Source: Aquisalinus luteolus (GTDB lineage Bacteria; Pseudomonadota; Alphaproteobacteria; Caulobacterales; Parvularculaceae). From it: DNA of 64,000 bases. A model generated the notes under the pieces. It had not been told where the DNA came from and searched no databases. It was given only the letters and a program-made list of their open reading frames with translations. The DNA lies in contig NZ_VCJR02000001.1 of the NCBI RefSeq assembly GCF_009712425.2, forward strand, positions 810,001 to 874,000. Direction: 5' to 3'. Both the position numbers and the translations under genes were made by a program. This document shows, in pieces, positions 31,102-39,252 of this stretch. How positions within the stretch are numbered: position 1 is the first letter of the stretch; each line of letters starts with the position of its first letter.

Positions 31102-32559
31102 ATGACCTTACCTCGCCTTGCCACCATCATCCCCGTTCTCGCAGTAGCGACGCTCTGCCAAGCCAACGCCCAACCCACCGTCACCGAAGAACAGATCACC
31201 TTCGAGGCCAGTGACGGCAGTGCGGTCGATGCTTTCCGCGGCACGATGACGGTGCCGGAAAACCGCGCCGATCCCGACAGCCGCATGATCGAGCTTGCCT
31301 ATGTTCGTTTCCCGGCGACCGGTGCCTGGGATGGTGAGGGCGGTGACCCGATCATTTATCTGGCCGGCGGGCCTGGCGGCTCGGGCATCGGCACGGCAGA
31401 GGGGCGGCGCTTCTCATTGTTCATGGCGATGCGGGCATATGGCGATGTCATCGCCTTCGACCAGCGCGGCACAGGCGCCTCGAACGACATGCCTGAATGC
31501 ACATCCTCCGTTGAAATCGGCTACGCGGAAGTGCTCAGCGATGCGGCTGTGGCCGACCGCTACCGAGAAGCGGCGGAAGAATGCGCCCTGTTCTGGCAGG
31601 GGCAGGGCATAGACCTCGCCGGATACACAACCCGCGAAAGCGTGAAAGACATCGATGACCTCCGCCAGGCGCTGGGCGCAGATCAGGTCACGCTCTGGGG
31701 TATCTCCTATGGCAGCCATCTGGCGCTCGCCGCTCTGAAGGACATTGAAGAGGGGGTAGGCAAGGTCGTCCTCGCCAGCGTCGAGGGGCTGGACCAGACG
31801 GTCAAGCTGCCCGCCCGTACCGATGCCTATTTCGGCAGGTTGCAGCAGGCAATCAATTCAGACCCCGCCGCCGCTGCCGCTTTCCCGGATATCGCGGCGC
31901 TGATGCGCCGGGTCCATGCCAGGCTGGACTCCGAGCCGCTGGAGTTGACCCTGACCATCAGGGGCGAGGAACAGGCGGTGGTCTTCCAGCGCATGCATAT
32001 GCAGCAGATCGCTTCGGCGATGATCGCAGATCCGGAAAACGCGGCACAGCTGATCGGCATCTATTTCATGCTGGATCAGGGCGACACCGGTCCGCTGATG
32101 CAGCTCTTGTCCTATTTCATGGCGGGTGAGGGTACGGCGCTCTCCTTCAGGCCAATGTCACTTGCCATGGACATCGCCTCCGGCATCAGCGCCGAGCGGC
32201 TGGCGCTGGTCGAGGAGCAGGCGGAGACATCCCTGCTGCGGGACTACCTCAACTTCCCCATGCCACAGCTGAACGGCATGCTCGGTCTTGATCTCGGCGA
32301 CGAGTTTCGCACCGATCCTGTCAGCGACGTGCCCGTGCTGGTCCTGACCGGCACGCTGGATGGGCGCACTTATCCCGAGGGTCAGCGCGAGGCGACGGCG
32401 GGGCTGTCCAACGCAGTCCATATCGAAGTGACCAATGCCGGGCACAATCTGTTCATGGCTTCGCCGGAGGTGACGGCGCGGATCGAGGCTTTCATGGCCG
32501 GTGAGGAGGTCTCCACCGATCCCATCTTGGTGCCTTTGCCGGCTTTCCTGCCGCAATAG
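31102..32559 (+). CDS. secreted alpha/beta hydrolase (tripeptidyl aminopeptidase-like)
   Basis: 485 residues. Signal peptide MTLPRLATIIPVLAVATLCQANA. The prolyl-aminopeptidase/TAP pattern: IIYLAGGPGGSGI (oxyanion), VIAFDQRGTGAS, the nucleophile in WGISYGSHLAL (G-x-S-x-G), then the acid in VLTGTLDGRTYPEG and His in NAGHNLFM. The acid/His pair sits in a TAP-like C-terminal domain. Likely periplasmic, cleaving N-terminal residues from peptides or a small ester. Excellent ribosome site AAGGAG upstream of ATG 31102. Confidence 0.88.
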   Translation: MTLPRLATIIPVLAVATLCQANAQPTVTEEQITFEASDGSAVDAFRGTMTVPENRADPDSRMIELAYVRFPATGAWDGEGGDPIIYLAGGPGGSGIGTAEGRRFSLFMAMRAYGDVIAFDQRGTGASNDMPECTSSVEIGYAEVLSDAAVADRYREAAEECALFWQGQGIDLAGYTTRESVKDIDDLRQALGADQVTLWGISYGSHLALAALKDIEEGVGKVVLASVEGLDQTVKLPARTDAYFGRLQQAINSDPAAAAAFPDIAALMRRVHARLDSEPLELTLTIRGEEQAVVFQRMHMQQIASAMIADPENAAQLIGIYFMLDQGDTGPLMQLLSYFMAGEGTALSFRPMSLAMDIASGISAERLALVEEQAETSLLRDYLNFPMPQLNGMLGLDLGDEFRTDPVSDVPVLVLTGTLDGRTYPEGQREATAGLSNAVHIEVTNAGHNLFMASPEVTARIEAFMAGEEVSTDPILVPLPAFLPQ

Positions 32560-32585
32560 CTAACGCTGACTTGCTGCGAAAGCAG

Positions 32586-33263
32586 CTAACGCTGGCCCGC
32601 CAGCACCCTGTCGGCAACGAAGGGATTGTTCTGGCGCTCCTGGCCGAAGGTCGACATCGGCCCGTGGCCGGGGATGAACGCCATGTCGTCACCAAGCGGC
32701 CATAGCTTGGTGACGATGGACTCTATCAGGGCAGGGGGGTCGCTCATCGGGAAGTCTGTGCGCCCGACCGAGCCCTTGAAGATGACATCGCCGACGAAAG
32801 CGAGGCGCGCCGCTTCCGAATAGATAACCACATGGCCCGGGGTGTGGCCGGGAGTGGTCACGACACCGAACTCGTTACCGTCCAGCTCCAGCGTATCACC
32901 ATCGGTGAGCCAGCGGTCGGGGGTGACGTCCTCGCCGCCTTCCCAGCCCATCTTCTCCCAACTCTCGCGCACGCGCTCCAGCCAGTAGGTCTCGGGTTCC
33001 GCTGGCCCTTCGATGATCGCGCCGGTGCGGCGCTTGATCTCTTCGGCTGCGCCCGCATGATCGAGATGGCCATGGGTCAGCCAGACCTTTTCGATCTTTG
33101 CACCAATCTGTTCGGCGGCGGCCATCAGCTTGTCCGGTTCGCCGCCGGGATCGACGATCGCAGCCTTGCCTGAGGCCGCCCTGATAATCGAGCAATTCTG
33201 CTGGAACGGGGTGACGGGAACGATCTGGATCTTGAACGGGGGCTGTGGATTCTGGTCTGTCAT
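32586..33263 (-). CDS. MBL-fold metallo-hydrolase (glyoxalase II-like)
   Basis: 225 residues. The metallo-beta-lactamase metal motif is THGHLDHAGA, with VDPGGEPDKLMAAAEQ before it, TPGHTPGHVVIY and FVGDVIFKGSVGRTDFP after, and the late HGPMSTFGQE. This pattern is typical of glyoxalase-II-like MBL hydrolases (YcbL group), which hydrolyse thioesters such as lactoylglutathione. ATG 33263 (MTDQNPQPPFKIQIVPV) is the family-consistent start. Cytoplasmic. Confidence 0.9.
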   Translation of the reverse strand: MTDQNPQPPFKIQIVPVTPFQQNCSIIRAASGKAAIVDPGGEPDKLMAAAEQIGAKIEKVWLTHGHLDHAGAAEEIKRRTGAIIEGPAEPETYWLERVRESWEKMGWEGGEDVTPDRWLTDGDTLELDGNEFGVVTTPGHTPGHVVIYSEAARLAFVGDVIFKGSVGRTDFPMSDPPALIESIVTKLWPLGDDMAFIPGHGPMSTFGQERQNNPFVADRVLAGQR

Positions 33264-33417
33264 AGTCGTCACTATAGGGGGTTCGATGGCGCTTTGCATC
33301 CGGTTACTCGCGCAAAATTTTTTTCAATTTTTATCGGAAACATGGTTACCGGGTTTTTTACCCTCACTCTATTTCGGCAAGGATATCAGTCAATTGATCC
33401 GGATAGAGACGGTTTAT

Positions 33418-33458
33418 GGTTAAGCGCGGTTAAGCCTGTTTCTTACCAGAGTGGTAAG
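33418..33458 (+). promoter_or_regulatory. direct and inverted repeats upstream of the S8 protease gene
   Basis: GGTTAAGC occurs twice with a period of 10 bp (33418-33425, 33428-33435), giving TTAA-N6-TTAA, one base short of a CtrA full site (N7). Next comes CTTACC-AGAGT-GGTAAG (33442-33458), a perfect 6-bp dyad, 52 bp before the ATG. These are plausible regulator sites; which protein binds is unknown. Confidence 0.45.
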
Positions 33459-33509
33459 GCCGCCATGGTCTAGTCAGGGTGCGACAAAAGTTAGATCGGG
33501 GAACTTGTG

Positions 33510-36476
33510 ATGCACAGATCGATACTTCTGACAGGCGCAGCGATGGCGGCTATAGCCTCCTCTGCTGTTCTTCCGGCGACGGCTGCTGAAGCCAACGGGC
33601 AGGAAGCCGAGGAGCTTACCGCTTATTTTGGCCATATCGATCCATTCTTTGGACAGATTGACCCGTTCTTCGGGCAGATCGATCCTTTCTTCGGTCACAT
33701 CAACCCTTTCTATGCGGACGGTAACAACAACAGCTTCGGCGATATCTCCCCATTCTGGGGGACGATCGAGCCCTTCTGGGGAACGATAAACCCCTTCTTT
33801 GGCGACATTTCCCCATTCTGGGGCGATATCAGCCCGTTCTTTGGCCATATCGACCCTTTCTACGAAACCAACCCCGACTTCTATGACAAGCTCTACGCCC
33901 ATTATGGTGATTTGCGCCCGTTCTGGGGTGACATTGCCGCCTTCTGGGGCGATGTCGGTCCGATGTGGGGCAATATCGACGCCTTCTGGGGCGATATCCG
34001 CCCGTTCGATGGCTATGCAGGTGACTGGAACCAGCTCGCAGGCATGCTGACAGATATAGATGCCCGTGCTGAACAGGTCTGGGGACCGGCGATCGAGGCA
34101 AAGACGGGCCTGTCCTATCGTCAGGGCTTTGCCGATGCGCTGTATGCGAAATACGGAATTGATCTCGATGATCCGTCCACGCTGGAAAGCCTCTCAGCCG
34201 GTGACCGGTCAATGTTCTTCCTGGAATTCTATGACGGGCTGATGGATTTCTCCGGTGTCGATCATGTCGATCACTGGATGCCGACGATCAACTGGCGTCC
34301 GTCGCTGACGCAGGACCTTGGCGGTGGGGCTGATGCAAAGATCGGCCTGCTCGACGCAACGATCAATTTCGACGCCGATCTGCTCGACAATATCACCATC
34401 ACCAATGGCTATATGGTCGAGGGCAATTTCCACGGGGCAGCCGTCGCCAGTCTCATGGTCAGCGCCCATGATGGTCAGGGCGTGATGGGCATTGCGCCGG
34501 ATGCTGAAGTTTTCGTCTATAACCCGTTCGATGAAAGCGGCACGACCAACTGGCAGGATGTGAAAGCGGGTATCGAACGCCTGCACATGTATGACGTGAA
34601 CGTCCTCAACATGTCACTCGGCCAGCCCGGCTGGACATTCTCCGATGGCTGGGTCGATGTCTTGGGTGACGTCAACCTCAATAAAATGCTCAGCGACGTG
34701 CTGCTGGTCAAGGCTGCAGGCAATGACGGTATCACCCAGACGACCGATATTCGCTGGAGCCTGAATGACAGGCTGCTCGACCAGCTGATCATCGTCGGCT
34801 CCGTCGGCCCGACGGAGCAGATCTCGTGGTTCTCCAACCGCCCCGGCGAAGCCTGTGTCATCGACTTCCTGTGGTGCAGCGAGAAAGACAAGCTGAAATA
34901 CAAGTTCGTTGTCGCGCCGGGCGAACTCGTTCTTGTTTCCGATGATGAAGGTGGTGTGACCCGCGTGTCGGGCACGTCCTTCGCGGCCCCTCTTGTTTCC
35001 GGCACGGCGACACTGATCATGGATCGCTGGCCATGGCTGAAACGCAATCCGGAACTGGTTGCCGATATCATTTTCAACACGGCGAAGGACCTGGGTGAGC
35101 CAGGTGTTGACGGCACCTATGGCTGGGGCTTGCTCGATGTGGAAGCAGCTTTGTCGCCCTATGCCTTCGATGACCTGAAAATCTATTATGGCTGGGACAA
35201 GATCAGAACACGCGACCTGCGTCAGGCGATCCTTACCCCGGGCGTGCTCGATATCTGGGAAGACTGGGGCATCGTGCTCAGTTCTTTCGAAAACTACAAG
35301 GGCGGACAGCGCGACTTCCTGATCCCGCTTTCGACCCGTGTATTTGGTGAAGAATACGGCCATCCATGGGATAGGGAACGTACACAGAGCTATCTCTACA
35401 AGCGCCTGATCGACTGGGCCCACAATGGCTCGGGCTTTGCCGACCAGCGCAGCGTCACTGCGCCATTGACAGCGAACGGCAATTGGCAGCTGTCGATGAC
35501 CGCGCGTCCTCGCTCCATCGCAGAGGAGCGGCGGATTGGCGAGCCGGGTTTCCATTCCGACCTGATGCTGGCGAGCGCCAATGGCGCCTTGAAATTGCGG
35601 TTCGGCACGGGTGAGGCGACGCCGCTGTTCTCGTCCAGCAAGGCGTTTGGCTTTGCCTCGGACTTCGATCCAATGTCCGGTGGCGTAAACCCCGTCTTTG
35701 GTTTCGCCTCAGGCTCCGGTTACGCCGGAACGGCCCTGAGCTTGACCGACAACGTCACACTCAGCCTGTCATTCGCGCAACGCCTGAATGATCGTGAGTT
35801 CGAGGACCGCTACACCGGCCAGCTGTTGCCGGACGAGACCGGCCTGTCGCCGTATGAGGCACAGGCAGCGAGTATCGGGTTTGGCTATCAGCTGCACGAT
35901 TGGGTTTCAATGAATGTGTCGTATACGGCATTGGCCGAAACCGATGGCCTGCTGGGTGCCCAGGGCGGTGGTGCATTATCGCTCGACGGCAAGGCCGAGA
36001 CGTCCTCGACGACCATGGGTTTCGATATTGCCCTGCCACGCAACATGATGCTCGGCGTGTCGGCGACCCGTGCCGAAACGGAAGAAACAGAGTTCGAGGA
36101 CTCGATCCTGTCCCTGACGAATGGGGGCGCAACATCGTCGGCCTATGAGTTCGCGCTGTTGAAGACGGGTGTTGCCGGGGATACTGATCATTTGCGTTTC
36201 AGCTTCGCCCAGCCGCTTCACGTCGAGGATGGCGCACTGGAGCTGAACAGCTTTGCCGTCGTGAACCGCGAGACGGGCGATATCGGGCAGACAACCCAGT
36301 ATGTACCCCTTGGCGGTGACAGGCGGCCCTATGTGGCGGAGATGCTGTACGCGACGCCCGTCCTGAAAGGGCTCGGTAATCTCGGCACCTTTACCCGCGC
36401 CGAAACCAATACGCGCTCTACCAATGCCGGGATGATCGAATACTCCATCGGCACGAATTTAAGGCTTTCTTTCTAA
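33510..36476 (+). CDS. S8 (subtilisin) protease with aromatic heptad repeats and barrel-like C-terminus
   Basis: 988 residues. A signal peptide (cut near PATAA-EA, residue 26), then residues 40-167 made of some fifteen heptads of the form [FW]-G-[DHQTN]-[IVL]-x-[PA]-F, then an S8 domain: Asp282 in KIGLLDATIN, His308 in EGNFHGAAVASLM (instead of the usual HGTHVAG), Asn405 in AAGNDG, Ser490 in RVSGTSFAAPLVSG. All four catalytic residues are present. The last 300 residues alternate like a beta-barrel and end NLRLSF, as in autotransporters. So a secreted, possibly surface-displayed protease. ATG 33510 with GGGGA upstream; a GTG one codon earlier is possible. Flanked upstream by repeats, downstream by a UUCG terminator. 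Confidence 0.85.
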   Translation: MHRSILLTGAAMAAIASSAVLPATAAEANGQEAEELTAYFGHIDPFFGQIDPFFGQIDPFFGHINPFYADGNNNSFGDISPFWGTIEPFWGTINPFFGDISPFWGDISPFFGHIDPFYETNPDFYDKLYAHYGDLRPFWGDIAAFWGDVGPMWGNIDAFWGDIRPFDGYAGDWNQLAGMLTDIDARAEQVWGPAIEAKTGLSYRQGFADALYAKYGIDLDDPSTLESLSAGDRSMFFLEFYDGLMDFSGVDHVDHWMPTINWRPSLTQDLGGGADAKIGLLDATINFDADLLDNITITNGYMVEGNFHGAAVASLMVSAHDGQGVMGIAPDAEVFVYNPFDESGTTNWQDVKAGIERLHMYDVNVLNMSLGQPGWTFSDGWVDVLGDVNLNKMLSDVLLVKAAGNDGITQTTDIRWSLNDRLLDQLIIVGSVGPTEQISWFSNRPGEACVIDFLWCSEKDKLKYKFVVAPGELVLVSDDEGGVTRVSGTSFAAPLVSGTATLIMDRWPWLKRNPELVADIIFNTAKDLGEPGVDGTYGWGLLDVEAALSPYAFDDLKIYYGWDKIRTRDLRQAILTPGVLDIWEDWGIVLSSFENYKGGQRDFLIPLSTRVFGEEYGHPWDRERTQSYLYKRLIDWAHNGSGFADQRSVTAPLTANGNWQLSMTARPRSIAEERRIGEPGFHSDLMLASANGALKLRFGTGEATPLFSSSKAFGFASDFDPMSGGVNPVFGFASGSGYAGTALSLTDNVTLSLSFAQRLNDREFEDRYTGQLLPDETGLSPYEAQAASIGFGYQLHDWVSMNVSYTALAETDGLLGAQGGGALSLDGKAETSSTTMGFDIALPRNMMLGVSATRAETEETEFEDSILSLTNGGATSSAYEFALLKTGVAGDTDHLRFSFAQPLHVEDGALELNSFAVVNRETGDIGQTTQYVPLGGDRRPYVAEMLYATPVLKGLGNLGTFTRAETNTRSTNAGMIEYSIGTNLRLSF
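33627..34010 (+). repeat. tandem coding heptads, [FW]G-x-I-x-PF
   Basis: Encodes residues 40-167 of the S8 protein. Copies read FGHIDPF, FGQIDPF twice, FGHINPF, a break, FGDISPF, WGTIEPF, WGTINPF, FGDISPF, WGDISPF, FGHIDPF, a 15-residue break, GDLRPF, WGDIAAF, WGDVGPM, WGNIDAF, WGDIRPF. Later copies are more diverged. DNA copies are not identical, so the repeat is kept by selection on the protein. Confidence 0.9.
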
Positions 36477-36520
36477 GGCCGGACTGACCTCGACCCTCAA
36501 CAGACTTTGACCTGACTTTC

Positions 36521-36548
36521 GCCGGATCCTTCGGGATCCGGCTTTTTC
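36521..36548 (+). terminator. Rho-independent terminator after S8 gene
   Basis: GCCGGATCC-TTCG-GGATCCGGC then TTTTTC. Confidence 0.92.
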
Positions 36549-36673
36549 ATGTCTTGTTTAAACGCCTTTAAGAATGTTGAACAAATCAATGCCTTCTGCT
36601 GCCTGTCGTGGCGTTTTCTAAACCGAATATCAACTTTGCGGCGGTATTGTCCGGTGTCAGGGGAAGGTGCTTA

Positions 36674-39229
36674 ATGCCGGTCACGAGAAGACTTATCAAA
36701 GTCATGGTCATTTGTTTTGGGCTTTGCCTTTGGCAGGCCTCTGGCCATGTCTTGGCCGAGATCGATGTGACCAAGCCCGCCGCAAAGGCACCGGAACTGA
36801 CGACGGGCGACCTGATCACTGCTTCCAAGCAATCCATGATGACTGACCCGGAACAGGCCTTGCGCCATGCGCAGAGTGCCGAGACGCTGGCGCGTCGCGC
36901 TGAAGCGAGTGCACGGCAAAAGCAGGACATAGCGACCGCGTTCTGGCTTCAGGCGGAAGCCTTGCTCCGCCTCAACCGGTCGGAAGAAGCCGCTCCCTTG
37001 ATCGAACGGGCAATCATCCTTGTCGGCAACCGCAAGAAGCGGGAAAAACTCGGCGGTGACCTGATGCTGACCCGCGGGCGTGTGTCCCGCGACAAGGGCG
37101 ACATCGAGGACGCGCTGAAAAGCTATCAGGAAGCCCATGACATCTTTGCCGCACTCGAGGTGTCTCGCAGCCAGGCCATGGCGTTGCAGAGCATAGGGTC
37201 CATTTATGACGATGCCCGGGATTATGATCGCGTCGTTGAATATTATCAGCGCAGTGCGGAGGTTTTTTCCGGCGATCCGGCGCTCGATATGTCGGCTACG
37301 AACAATCTCGCCAATGCCTATAAAAGCATGGAAGAGTATAAAAAGGCAGAGGCCTATTATGACAAGGCTTTGACTTTGGCCCGGGGCTTTGACAGCCCGA
37401 TGCTGGAAGCCCGTATCCTGACCAATATTGCTTTCGTACAATTCCTTGCCGGCAAGCAAGCTGCGTCCCAGGAAACCCTTCAAGCCGGTTTCGACGCTTC
37501 GAACAGGGCGGATACCGACGCGTGGGAGCCGTTTCTGTGGGGTGTACAGGCGCATATCGATTACGCCAAAGGCGACTATGAAACCGCCGCAGCCAATATG
37601 GGCAAGCTGTTCGAAGACACACCTCTGACAGAAACGACGCTGCCTTACATGGAATTTCACGAGGCTGCTGTCCTGATCTATGAAAAAGTCGGTAATCTGG
37701 AGCTTGCCCTGGCCCATGCCAAGGCGCATCAGCGTATCGAGCAGACAGCACTGGAAGCGGCAGGCTCCGCCAATGTGGCCCTAATGGGCGCTGAATTCGA
37801 CTTTGCCAGCCAGCAGCTCGAGATCGAGAAACTCAAAACCGGCCAGCTGGAGCGCGATATCGCGCTTGCCCGCGCCGGGGACCGCCAACAATATATGGTG
37901 GCAGGCTTTATCGCCTTGTTCGGATTTGTTGTCGCGACAGCGATGGCAGTTGCCTACATCTCCATCCGCCGCAGCCGCAACTCCATTCGCAAGGCCAATG
38001 AGGAGCTCCAGAATTCCCACACGGAATTGCAGGCTACCAACGAGGCTCTGGAAAAGGCAAATAATGCAAAGACGGAATTCCTCGCAACGACGAGCCACGA
38101 AATCCGTACACCATTGAATGGCATTCTCGGGATGACAGAAGTCATTCTGAAGCACAACAATCTCTCCCCTGAAGATCGCGAGAGGGTCGAGACCGTCCGC
38201 AAGGCCGGCAATTCCCTGCTCCTGATCGTCAACGATATCCTTGATGTTGCGAAGATTGAATCAGGGCGCATGAAGGTCGTCATGGCGCCGGTCAATCTCA
38301 GCGAAAACATCAATGAGACGATCGATCTGTGGCGGGAAAACGCGATCAACAAGGGCCTGAATGTCGAAACCGATCTCGATGACCTGCCGGGGATGATCGA
38401 GGCGGACGAAAAATATATCCGTCAGATCGTCTTCAATCTCCTGTCCAACGCGATCAAGTTCACCGACAAGGGTGTGATCGCGGTCAAGGGCTGGACAGGG
38501 CGCGATTGGCTTCGAGAGACATTCAGTATACAGATTCGTGACAGTGGTATCGGAATTCCCGACCATGAACTGGAGAACATCTTCAAGACTTTCCAGCAGG
38601 TCGATTCAGGGGCGAACCGCAAATATGGCGGTACGGGTCTCGGCCTTTCCATCTGCCGCAAGCTGGCTCGCCTGATGGATGGCGACCTGATCGTGGAAAG
38701 CGAAATGGGCGTTGGCTCAACCTTCACCCTGACGCTGCCGCTGAAGCGCCTGTCCAACACCCGCGCCACTGCGGCGGCGGCAAAGCCCGAGGACTCGCCA
38801 GCCCGCCTTATGCAGCTGGACGTGCTCGTCGCAGAAGACAACAAGGTCAACCAGATCGTCATCGACTCGCTGTTGAAAGGGTGCGTGCGCAGCGCCGATA
38901 TCGTCGATGACGGCGCCCAGGTTCTGGAAGCGCTGAAGCTAAAACAATACGACCTCATCCTGATGGACAAGCAGATGCCCGGCATGGATGGCATCGCCGC
39001 GACGCAGGCGATCAGGGCTGCCAACAAGCCCTGGAGCGATATCTATATCATTGCAGTGACAGCGGATGCCTTCGATGGTGCCCGCGAGGAACTGATGGCC
39101 CAGGGCATGGATGACTATCTGGCAAAGCCGATCAGCCAGGATGCGCTGGTAGCCGTCATGCAACAGGCGATCGATCGCAAGCTGTCCAGGCAGGAAGACC
39201 GCAAGAAGCGCGCCGCCATTTCCGCCTGA
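36674..39229 (+). CDS. TPR-containing hybrid sensor histidine kinase
   Basis: 851 residues. Signal-like N-terminus (MPVTRRLIKVMVICFGLCLWQ), a periplasmic array of tetratricopeptide-type helical repeats (about 40-390; e.g. ALKSYQEAHDIFAALEVSRSQAMALQSIGSIYDDARDYDRV split across repeats), a transmembrane helix near 406-430 (MVAGFIALFGFVVATAMAVAYI), a coiled coil, HisKA with TTSHEIRTPLNGILGM (His475), HATPase (NLLSNAIKFTDKG, GGTGLGLSICRKL), and a receiver domain (DLILMDKQMPGMDG, Asp765). ATG 36674 has GGGGAAGG upstream; the in-frame ATG at 36608 lacks one. No cognate output regulator is adjacent; the LuxR-type regulator at 43114 is a candidate. Confidence 0.92.
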   Translation: MPVTRRLIKVMVICFGLCLWQASGHVLAEIDVTKPAAKAPELTTGDLITASKQSMMTDPEQALRHAQSAETLARRAEASARQKQDIATAFWLQAEALLRLNRSEEAAPLIERAIILVGNRKKREKLGGDLMLTRGRVSRDKGDIEDALKSYQEAHDIFAALEVSRSQAMALQSIGSIYDDARDYDRVVEYYQRSAEVFSGDPALDMSATNNLANAYKSMEEYKKAEAYYDKALTLARGFDSPMLEARILTNIAFVQFLAGKQAASQETLQAGFDASNRADTDAWEPFLWGVQAHIDYAKGDYETAAANMGKLFEDTPLTETTLPYMEFHEAAVLIYEKVGNLELALAHAKAHQRIEQTALEAAGSANVALMGAEFDFASQQLEIEKLKTGQLERDIALARAGDRQQYMVAGFIALFGFVVATAMAVAYISIRRSRNSIRKANEELQNSHTELQATNEALEKANNAKTEFLATTSHEIRTPLNGILGMTEVILKHNNLSPEDRERVETVRKAGNSLLLIVNDILDVAKIESGRMKVVMAPVNLSENINETIDLWRENAINKGLNVETDLDDLPGMIEADEKYIRQIVFNLLSNAIKFTDKGVIAVKGWTGRDWLRETFSIQIRDSGIGIPDHELENIFKTFQQVDSGANRKYGGTGLGLSICRKLARLMDGDLIVESEMGVGSTFTLTLPLKRLSNTRATAAAAKPEDSPARLMQLDVLVAEDNKVNQIVIDSLLKGCVRSADIVDDGAQVLEALKLKQYDLILMDKQMPGMDGIAATQAIRAANKPWSDIYIIAVTADAFDGAREELMAQGMDDYLAKPISQDALVAVMQQAIDRKLSRQEDRKKRAAISA

Positions 39230-39252
39230 TGCAGGCTTCTTTCAGATGATTG

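Noticed and set aside
33627-34010. CRISPR-like array
   Set aside because: The repeats are 21-bp, in frame, diverged at DNA level and encode a protein heptad; there are no spacers.
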